Shown here: in pieces, positions 1-12,100 of the stretch | Layout of the letters: every line of letters starts with the position of its first letter | Position numbering within the stretch: the stretch's first letter is position 1 | NCBI RefSeq assembly: GCF_041381155.1 | Contig: NC_091134.1 | Location: 55,501,944-55,565,943 of the forward strand | Reading direction: 5' to 3' | Source: Argopecten irradians | Lineage: Eukaryota; Mollusca; Bivalvia; Pectinida; Pectinidae | Length of the DNA: 64,000 nt | Translations under genes and position numbers: made by a program | The notes under the pieces: model-generated | What the model was told of the DNA's origin: nothing | The model's database searches: none | What the model saw: the letters and a program-made list of their open reading frames with translations, nothing else

Positions 1-180
1 TAATTAATCTTGATGTACTTGATGTACTTAATTAGTCTTGAATCTCAATGTTAACATTAGAACTCTTTGGATTAACTCATTCACCATTAAAATGTCATAA
101 TGGACTGGTCTAGTCTTTTGATTTAGGAAAGCCTAAATATGTCTTTTGGAGTGAGTTTATTCATGGATTGTGTATTTCAG

Positions 181-3100
181 CTATAGTTATGATCTCACCC
201 AAACTCTCCAGTATAATATGACCACTGTGATTGACCCAGTGACCTCCTGTCCTGTCTGTACTGAATCAGAGACTCCATTGAAGGTTTGGGAACAATCGGA
301 GTCACGACCAAGTCAAACCACCACTGAAGATGATAACATTTCACCAGACACTGGGCTGTGTGCAGCAGCTACAACAACAAATGAAAAACAAGGTCTACTT
401 TTCTTTTAATGACTCAAAATTCTTTGGAACTTTATATAAAAAAACTTGTTTATTTTACATTGATGCGAGATAAATTATATAACACATATAAAAAAACTTT
501 AGATAGCCCGGATGAAAGCACGAGGGGTTTTAGAGTGGGAGGAAACAGGAGTGCCCAGAGAAAGCCCACGTGATCAGGCAGGTGACCCCTAACCTTTCCA
601 TATCCATGTTGGGGATCAAACCCCGGCAGGCTAGGTGAAAGGCGAGTGGCTTTAAATAACCACTACACCACCTGATTACCTTTTTGAAAACTTGTTGGGA
701 TTTTTTCTATGAGTGTGAACAGTTTATTTTTTCTAATGTATCATTTTCTTTCTTTTTCATTTATTTTCAATCCATTGTTAATTTATAGCGTTAACACAAA
801 CACCCTTACTGATATGCATGGCTATTGAAGGATTGAGAATGAAATATTTTTTAAAACAAGTTACACTGTTTGTTGACTATTCTTTATCTTTATACAGAAG
901 TTGCGTATGGGGTACGATCTGTGCCTGAGGAGAAATACGTGTGGAATCATTTCCTTCAGAGAAAATGTAAAGACATTATACACAGAGACTGGATGATACT
1001 GGTAACACATGGTTTTGTTGATCAGCGCAGTATCCTTGTTCTGTGAAACGTTATAATGATTGGACATCTAGTATTTAATTGTTTGTAAACCTGAAGTAAA
1101 GCAAATGCATCTGCATGATTCATAATATGTCCACTATGTATACTTAAAGAAAAACAAAAGAAGTAAACTTAATGGAATCACAAGGAAAGCGTCCAAAATT
1201 TCATCTTCTGATCAATTCTTTTCATTGACATACAGTTAAAGATGCTCCACCGCTGACAAATGGTATTTTTTCACTGTAAAAACAGCAGCAGACGATTTAG
1301 TATTTTTCTTCAGTTACAAAAGTTACTTACTTTACACCATTACCACCGTTGAAAAGTTTGAGCTCCTAATTTTACTTCAAGTTAAAAATATGAAAAATAA
1401 TTAATTGCATCCCGAAAAAAATCAGTACCACTATATCCTATATGAAATGAACTACTGAACGCGCATGTACCAAAGGCAAAATAAATTATTTTATATTATT
1501 TTTTGTGTTAATTAGACTATTATATACACGATTAAACACTAATTATTGTTCATATGATGAATATCATTTTTGGTCTGTCGGCGGTGGAGCATCTTTAAAA
1601 ACATTTCAAGAGTTAAACACTTTTGATAGAATTTAGAACAGTTTTCCTAAATAAAAATTGTTTACAATGATTTTCTTTCAAAAATTAAATTGAAGTCAAT
1701 GAAGATAATTTCAAGCAAAATGAGCCCTCTTAGCAGGTTTGATTGGGTTTGAAAATGTCAGATTCTAGACAGAGTGACCTTGACCTTTGACCAGATATCT
1801 GTGTATATGGTAAGCCTTTGTATATCACCTTGATTGCAAGAAGATCAAACCAATTTGCTGGAACAAGATTTCTGAAACGAGGAGCTAACTGCAAGGTACA
1901 ACATGTAAATTTAATTTTTTTCTGCTAACTAATGAATAAAATTGTCATTATTCTCAACAACACTTTAAACCATCGGTATATTAGGAACTTAAACTTTATA
2001 TTTATTTGAGTGTTACTTGATACATTTGTAGGGAGATGTGGCTAATGAAGTAGAGACAGAACAGATCCTTCATGATGCATCGATAACATTCCTTGAGAGA
2101 GCTAACATCACATCTTTTGTCCAGATGAGGGGGTCAGTTCCTCTGTACTGGTCACAGGATGTGTCCAAGATGGTCCCCAAACCACCTATCATGAGTAAGT
2201 TGCTAATACAGGTGTTTCGAGATACCAAAACAATATGAGTAAAGTATGATTAGTCCCACCTTGCTGTGTTTATGAAGTGACACAAAAATCATGTCAAATG
2301 ATGAAGTCATAATGACCGGATAGCGGGATAAACTGACAGTAAATTGTCCTTAACCACATTGTTTTGGGATCGCAAAACCCCTGTATTCATTAAAATATGC
2401 CTTTGACAATATGGTCCTCATTAAGCCGGCTTCAACTTTTTTCCCTTTAAACAAGATCTTCTCATTATCAATTAGGCCCAAAGACCTGAAATTGGGAAAT
2501 TTGTTGGATAACATACTAGTATTTTCTTCAAATCAATGGTCCTGAACTTGGGTCTATCTGTAGTGTACTAATTGAAATGAATCAATTATATTCACATGAG
2601 CTTTACCTTCATTCAAAGTTTCAAGGGTCAATGATGCTTAAATTTTGTTACATTCAAAACCACCAATTTTAGGGAACCTCAGACCTGTATTTGTAGCATG
2701 GATTTTGTGTATCATCTAATATAGGAATATAATGTTGAGCAATGCCATCCAATTAGACACATATTCTATTTTGTTAATTGAGAAAAAGCAAGCAGTTCGT
2801 TAAAATATCACTACTTATCTAGGAATGGCCATTGACTTAAAATTTGTATCACATGTTTCAAACAAAAAAGTTATTGTTTGATAAAGTTTTAAAATTATGT
2901 TTTAGTTGACCAGATAGATCCGTATGCAGGTGTAGCAGGCAGACATTTTAATGAGGTTCTCAAGCGATACGGAGCACCTGTTATCATCCTGAATCTGGTC
3001 AAGGTGAGTACAGCTGATATACTCATAATCTGTTCAATGTTAGTACAGCTGATAATAATAATAATAATAATTGACTTTATTTTCATTCCATTGCACATTG

Positions 3101-6100
3101 AGTCAAAGACTCTTCTCACATGTGGTCGAACATATAAAATGTACAGTATTTACAGCATAGTTAATAAACATACAGTAAGTATATAAAATGAAATCAAAGA
3201 TATCACAGAATAAGTAAAGCATATCACAGATTAAATTATCATATCACAAAAACAAAATCATAATATCACAGTCTAGAAAATTGCTATAATTGTACACATA
3301 AAAGCCATGCAAACATAAAATCTCATGCTGCAATTATATATAATTAGATATACTCATAATCTGTTCAATGTTAGTAAAGCTTTTAAACTCATTATCTGTA
3401 AAAACCTTGAGCAAATTATGAGTCTAAAAGCTTTACTAACCTTGAACAGATTATGAGTCTATAAGCTGTACTAACATCACAGCTAATAGATTAATTAGTT
3501 CATTTACCTCAACTTAATTACTTAAAATGTATTTCTCTGTTACCATTTTACCATTTGTGAATATATATGTATATTCAACCTGATTTGGAAAAATTCTGAT
3601 AAATTGTGTTGTATAGAAAAAGGAGAAGAAGCGACATGAGAGTATCTTGACAGACGAGTACAAGAAAGCTGTTAATTATCTAAACCAGTTCCTACCCCCA
3701 GAACATGCCCTCAAATACATTAGTTTTGATATGGCTCACATCAGCAAGAAGTAAGCAGTTTTGACTTCTTATCATCATACTAACAGTTTAACACAGTTTT
3801 GAACAATTTATTGTAACTATGTATCAACAAATGTTAAAGGTTGGTAATTATAGATTCAAAAGGAAAACAAAAAAATATTAAAAGTTTCAAGAGGTTAAGT
3901 ATATCTGAAGCATCAGTTTTAATAAAAATCTGAAAATATACTACCAGTTACAGTGAAACCTCACTACGACCACTCAGAATTAAGACCACCCGCTATTACG
4001 GCACTTGTTTTCAGTCCCGTTATTTTCCCCTCTATATCTTTGTACGGTCGTCTCAGTATTACGACCACCCCGCTATTCCGTATTACGACCAGCCCAGCAG
4101 TCCCAACGACCACTGATCAACGTAATTGACCCATAATTACACCATTCACCTGTGACAGTTTACCTTGGGTACAGCAGTCCTTCAGACCATAGCCAACACT
4201 AATTGCCCTCTTCATTACGACCATTCACCCGTGTCCGTCAATCGCTTGTCAAGTGACAGACCGTTACCTGTACAGTCGGTTGTGTACTAAGCGGGTATTG
4301 GAGTGACGGAATCGAGTCAATTATAATCAAATTAATTACCCGATACATACGCATAATAACTGTGACCAAAAGAAAGCATAGGGCTTTTGATGGTCCTCAT
4401 TATTTAGCCAAGACGACCACGTGTGTATGTGTGTATTTCGATCTTTTGTTTACCGAACGGGTCGTCGCCCTTGTCACCTGTTGACCTAGCAGCTAGGTGG
4501 CGCTTTGAAGTGAAACTAGACCAATTATCGGATCATTTGAAAGAGCGCGTGTAGCAATCGATCTTTTGTTTACTAATCAAAACATTAACCTGGGCTCTAA
4601 TGATTTTACAGTAGCAGTATTTAAAGCCCTATCTTCACGGGTGAGTAAAATAAACATCGTGGATCCAAGGCGTTTCGTTCTGATTGTGAAATTAATCCGG
4701 TAAGAATGTCGCCGTATTTTTGTTTTTTGACAAAACTTCAATTAAATTTCCATACAAACACGATAACTTTCAAACATTTGTATGTAATATTTCCACCTCC
4801 TTTAAATTTATATGCAATTTAAATCAAGAAGGGTACACCACGTAAACGAATAAGAAAGTTGAACTCCTTATATATAACTGTAGAAAAGGCCGTAGTCAAC
4901 TCGCCGAACAAGATTGGCATTAAAACACAAGTGCAGTCGATATTGAAGAGAAAGGCGGAAATCTATGTGTGTATGTTATGTGAATTAAAATTTATTAGAA
5001 TTTATTAATTAGATTATTTAAATAAAAACAAAATATCTACTTTATTTTCTTTTATGCTTATTCAACTAAATAAAAATATACACGTCTATTATGTTACTGT
5101 ATACATATAAGACATTTGTATATACATGTACAGTACATGTTTATATACTATTTTTAATCATAATGTGCAGAGTAGTGTGCTACAGAGAATGGTAAGCTTT
5201 GCGGTAAGTGTGTGAAGCTATGTGGACTGTTTGTACATAAATCTAAGAAGGTGGGCCGAGGAGTTTTGGCAGTCTCTAAGAAGGTGGGCGAGGAGTTTTG
5301 GCAGTCCAGCAGGTAAGTACTTCAATGTCAAGAGGATATCTAAACAAAACTACTGGTTATAAACCTCAACAGTGCATATAAAAGTATTGTCAGGCTTTCT
5401 GAAATGATTTGTATATCAATTTATCTTGATAAAATAGTCACACGGGTTTCATGTGTTATGGTAAGTTGATTTTGTAATTTGTTCAGTTTACGAGGACTAC
5501 GAGGCCTGAAGACAGAACATGGCAGTATACAGACTGGTGTAGCTCGTACCAACTGTGTCGATTGTCTCGATAGAACCAACACTGCACAGTTTGCCCTCGG
5601 CAAATATGCCCTGGCTTATCAGGTAAGATTCTAAAAATTTGAAATCAAGAGGAACCACTATTATTTTAGTTAACAAAAGATGCAACAAAAAAATAATAGA
5701 AAAAAATAAAGGTGTTTCAAATATTTTACGTCAATTTATTTTAGTTTATTTCGAAAGAATAAATTCCAGACCTTTGAAAATTTTGTCTATTGTATAAAAA
5801 TGATCATTCATTTTAGTCTTGATTTTTGTTTTTTCTTTTCAGCTTTTTATTCTAGGAGTTTTAAAAGAACCAAAGTTAGAATTTGATACAGTGTGTACTA
5901 AGTAAGTACATATATGTATAACTCTTAGCCTCCACATGCTAAAGTGGAAAAGTGGTTAAGGTTTCTTCTGAATGGAGAAATCAAGGCTAATATTAAGTAG
6001 CCATTGCTATTGGTGTTTTTTTCTCCATGAGCTCATGCTTTGCTCCTTACAAAACTTGACTTGATTACCATATCTGACAATAGGGCATACAACAAAAGTC

Positions 6101-9100
6101 AAATTTAGCTTACTTTCTCTGTTTATACAAAAAAACAAAAGTTTTATAAGTTGCATCTTTATTTTGAAGTTAAAATAAAAATATTTGTTCTAGCATGATG
6201 ATTCCTTGGTAACTATTACTGAATGTAAAACAAAATTTAAATATTTGTCCTACATGTAGCTTGATGATTCCTTGGTAACTATTACAGAATGTTAGAGCAG
6301 TTGTATGAGGACCAGGGAGACACTATAGCATTACAGTATGGGGGCTCACAACTTGTTCATCGTATCGAAGGATATCGTAAAACTGCTCCATGGACTGCCC
6401 ACTCCAAGGATATTATGAACACAATCTCTCGGTACTACAGCAATACCTTTGCAGGTATAAATATAGTTTCAACTCAAACGTAACAGTTAAAAAATGACAA
6501 TAAGGAAATTAGGAAATTAATGGTGTAGATGAATATTATACACTGAAATTTTAATTTGATTATCTAAAATCTAAGCCTAAATATTTTTGTGACCGTTTTC
6601 AAATGAACTGTGTTTGATTGATCAAAAATAATTGAGACTTCTTGAATTCAATTGAACTGTGTTTGAATTATTAAGAATAAGTGAGACTTATATATTTTCA
6701 TCATAGATCTTGAGAAACAGCAGGCCACCAACATATTCCTGGGTGTGTTTGAGCCAGTGGAAGGGAAGCCAAATATCTGGGAGTTACCAACCGACTTTTA
6801 CCTTCACAATAAAGACTTTGGTGCTAAGCTGACGCAGATAAGGAGGAGGTAGGAGTGATCTTATCTGTTGTTTTCTTCATTTTACACTAAGTGTATTCCT
6901 TTTCTCAAGATGACTTCAGTATGTTGCAACTCTAGAACTAAGGAAAGTGTTTTGAACATGCTGTTAAAAGTTATGTGTATAAATAATGCTATAATTTTCA
7001 TTGTTTTATAAGTGATTTTGAAGTTAACTCAAATTTTGTTTCTATTTTCAGTGTGAGTGTACTCTCACTCTATTATTTTCATTGTCAGGTTTTGAGTGTA
7101 CTTCCGCTATGCACAAATTCATACTGAGCATATGATACCGGAAGTCACTGTCTTATCATTATAAATATATTTTGCAGTGATTAAGTGACACCAGCCTTTT
7201 AAAACAAATAATAAGAGATATCTGTCAGTGATGTTCTACTAATTGAATTAACAACATTGACATTAGACACTGCTATTAAACACAATTTTATGTGTAAACT
7301 TCATGTGTCGTATCATACAAACACATGTATCGGTTAAAATATTCTAAGCATCTCATTGACTTTGGAAACTTCCCAAACAATACAATGTGAATTAGGTTTA
7401 TATAGTCAATAAAAGAAAGGACAAAATGGATAACATTTATTTCATATAGGCTTGTAGGTATATCTTTTGGATATTATGTGCTGTTTATTATACAAAGTTG
7501 CAGGCTAACATATAATTGACCTGCATGCCTATACATCACACATCGATGGCTAGAGTTCTACTTTCATTTTCTATCATATATGATTTTCTTCAGGTGTAAA
7601 TATCTTATTCTTTGTTATGTGCAAAATATCACATAACAGGAAATTAAGGTTTTAGGAAGTGGTACAGGAGCACTATAATGTTTAACAGACATATTTCTAG
7701 TTCAAAATTGATAATGAAATCAATAACTATTTCTGATGTATTGACATTAAATTTAAAAACATTTAGTATTTCTTTCAAGTATGATTGCTGCATGCAGTTA
7801 TTTAATTTTTACGGTACCATTTTTGTTTTGTTGAGTTTCAAATCTAAGCATACCAATGCACATTGATGTATAAACACATCCAATAACAGGTTTGTTTTAT
7901 TGATTGACAGCTACTCCCAGTGGTGGGAGGTGCCAGTCTACAGAAGTTTACCATTGCCATGGAAACAAGGTAAGATGATACAAACAATAAGCATAAAAAT
8001 AGTTTTACTTATAAAAGGTAAGACATGATAACCAAAATGTTATAAATATGCTTTCAATGCATTTGATAATCTTGCCAAAGTTTTGAGTATAATGGATGGT
8101 CATTTCCACATCAGTGTCCAAACCCCAGACATGTGAGGTGGAACATGCTGACCAGACAGAGGAGAAAGTAAACTTGTTCGAGGAGTACTACCGCACCACA
8201 GAACTGACTTTTTTCCAAGACATCTTCACACATTCTCTCTACCCTACATTCTCCAAGTAAGTTTTTTCACATTATCGGCCTGGTATCTTGTTATTCGCCT
8301 GTATAACACTCATTAAAGATACTATAAATCTTAACCAGATACTATATACATTGTATACCTTAACCAGATACTATAATACCTTAACCAGATACTATAATAC
8401 CTTAACCAGATACTATATATACCTTAACAGATACCTTAACCAGATACTATAAATCTTAACCAGATACTATATATACCTTAACAGATACTATAAATCTTAA
8501 CCAGATACTATATATACCTTAACCAGATACTATAATACCTTAACCAGATACTATAATACCTTAACCAGATACTATATATACCTTAACAGATACTATAAAT
8601 CTTAACCAGATACTATATATACTATATATACCTTAACCAGATACTAAAAATCTTAACCAGATACTATAATACCTTAACCAGATACTATAATACCTTAACC
8701 AGATACTATATATACCTTAACAGATACTATAAATCTTAACCAGATACTATATATACCTTAACCAGATACTATAATACCTTAACCAGATACTATATATACC
8801 TTAACAGATACCTTAACCAGATACTATAAATCTTAACCAGATACTATATATACCTTAACAGATACTATAAATCTTAACCAGATACTATAAATCTTAACCA
8901 GATACTATATATACCTTAACCAGATACTAAAAATCTTAACCAGATACTATAATACCTTAACCAGATACTATAATACCTTAACCAGATACTATATATACCT
9001 TAACAGATACTATAAATCTTAACCAGATACTATATATACCTTAACAGATACCTTAACCAGATACTATAAATCTTAACCAGATACTATATATACCTTAACA

Positions 9101-12100
9101 GATACTATAAATCTTAACCAGATACTATATATACCTTAACAGATACTATAAATCTTAACCAGATACTATATATACCTTAACCAGATACTACAAATCTTAA
9201 CCAGATACTATATATACCTTAATTAACTAGATACTATAAATCTTAACCAGATACTATATATACCTTAACCAGATACTACAAATCTTAACCAGATACTATA
9301 TATACCTTAATTAACTAGATACTACAAATCTTAACCAGATACTACAAATCTTAACCAGATACTATATACATTGTATACCTTGACCAGATACTATATATAC
9401 CTTAACAGATACTATAATACCTTAACCAGATACTACAAATCTTAACCAGATACTATATACATTGTATACCTTAACCAGATACTATGGAGGAGGCTGTTGT
9501 GACAGTGTTGTAATCACATAAATTATATTGTTCTTAAAGATTATATTCTATTCTTACTTAAACATTGAGTTATTTTCACATAAATTGTTCTTAAAGATTA
9601 TATTCAATTCTTACTAAACCATGGAGTGAATTCAGCTTTAAATTTTAGTATGAAGGTGGCGAAGACAAAATTCTTCTGATTCTAATCTTGCTTTGTCATT
9701 GAGTTACATAAGGTTGTGCTAATGAGATTAAAAGTAAAGAGTTGTTGTTTTTTTCTAACAGGGATGTAAAACCGAGGACAACTAAAGTGGAAAGCCCGTT
9801 TACCAGGAGAGTTCAGCCTGAAAGGGAGAGTACTGTGTAAGGAAAATTGTTTATATGTTGATCGGTCCTTTAATGCTTTTTATGTCCTCTAGGTGGCAAA
9901 GGGGAGCATTGTATCATTGTCTATCATTATTGCATTGCCTTATTTAGGACGATGTAAACATGTAGACCATGTCCAAATATAAGGTTTATAAGCTATCTCT
10001 CTGGTTGTCACAGGAGATGGGACGACAGCCTCCTGTAGTCATTAATTTGTCTGAAAGACAGTTAAGTTCTTTTTTGTCCTTTTTGCCCTTACATAGATGC
10101 TAATACTGACCTTTGACCTTGTATATCGACAGCCAGGAGATTAATTCCAATATCATTGATAGGCATTTGCTATGACCATTGACCTTATTTGTTCACAGCC
10201 AGGAAGTTAACCCCAATATTAGTGGGAAGGACTCCACTTCCTCGACCACCTCAACAGGATCCGAGTCGAGTGAGAGCAGCTCTGATGAAGTGGAGCTGTT
10301 ATACATTGATATCTCCAGCTCCCAGTCAGACTCATCTGTTGACTGTGATGAAGGACCCCAGGTATGTCTCAAAATCTTCACTTCAACATCACCTTTACTT
10401 TATAAGTAATGGAGTATTGGACAGATATGTGTTAGGGAAAATACTGTATAGACCGTTATTATCTCAGGGATGATATTTTTGAGATATCACAGAACATTGC
10501 TATGATCGTGAAAATTTGTTCAGTGAAATATCTAGAAATTGCTAAAATATAATTTTATCGTTTTAAGTGTGACCCATGGAAATATCCAGCTATACTTTAT
10601 TATATACTGTAAACCAACTTTTATTTGCGGCGATTAAATTTCACTAATTCCGTGTCAAAACAAGTTCGTCAATATTAATTTTCTCAGAACAGACTACATA
10701 TAGTTCTATTTTCATTTGATGCTATCATACTAAGTCATATCGATAATAATTCGTGGAGATAAACTTTCATGAATTTTAGTCGATGGCGAAATTCGTGAAA
10801 GTAAATCACTCGCGAATAAAACTTGGTTTACAGTAGGCCTGTCCTCCAGAGATTTTTGTTGTGTCATCATGAGGCTTTGGATTTGTTTCTTGCAAAATAG
10901 TATATTATTACAGTTGTTACGAAACTTTTTCTAATTACAGACTTGATGATATTCAAAATATTTGATTTTAGTTAAACACCATGTTATGAATCCACATCAT
11001 GTATGAATTATGCTGTGTAATTATTTAGAGCATGTGAGCTGTCTTGCTATTTCCATTCTTGCTATCATGTAAGATAGGATGTTTTCCTCCCTAACAGTCA
11101 TTGGGTTACCATTTCCCCAATTCACTAGTTTGTAAGGGGAAATATAACTCGTGTCTTCTATTGAGGTTGGAAAAAGCACCTCGCATGACATTATTAATAC
11201 ATGTTAAAGGACACCACAGCATACATTGTTATAAACATAAATGACTCATACTTGATGTGCTGTGATGGTGATACAGGATTCTTTCATTAACCCTCCTGAA
11301 AGATTTGGATAGCTCAGCAAGAGACTTACCAAGTGCTTAATTGCCAAGATATCATTATCGAGGTATCGAGATTTTAATGGTGATTTAAATCTTATTATAG
11401 TATTTGTTCTTCATTTGTTCTAGTTTGGACCATACTTTTGAAATTGTTGGACATATCACTATAAACAATATGGACACTAATAGAGTTATCCTATCAACTC
11501 TTATGCATTTTATACGATTTCACGTAACTTGTATACAAATGACTGAACAATGAACTTGTAGAATATACAGAGGAAGAGAGAACTGGAGACAAAAAGTGAC
11601 TATGGCATTGATCTTGGTGAACCACGCACTTATGACATGAACAAGTATAAAAGGTAATACTTTGGCTGTTTAAAATTATTTCTTGGGTACATTCTTTACA
11701 ACATTAAATAATCTATTAGCAATACAAATTTAAAAAACTAGATTTGTGAATGTGAGCAAAATAAAGGTATTTTACACATTTACATAAATCTCAGATGTAC
11801 TGTATACTGTAAAATGGGGTTATAACGAACCTGCGGGGACTGTCAAAATTACTTGTTATAAGAACAGTTTGTTATATAGATGTTACAGATGTCATATAGG
11901 AACCTTGACGGGGAATGAAAATAACTAAGTTATAACCATGTGTTCAGTGTAAGCGTGTTTGTTATAAATGTGTTTTACTGTAGGGTATCTTAGCAATTTT
12001 TGTGTACACTACAGATGTGAGTCATGTCCAGGCATTATAGAATATTTTATAAAATATATACCATATTCGCCGTAATTGTAACAAAAGTGGTTGCTTATTA

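Noticed and set aside
10133-10198. Upstream acceptor as an alternative start of FIG4 exon 15
   Set aside because: It keeps phase but meets a TGA within 15 codons; the downstream copy gives an open exon.
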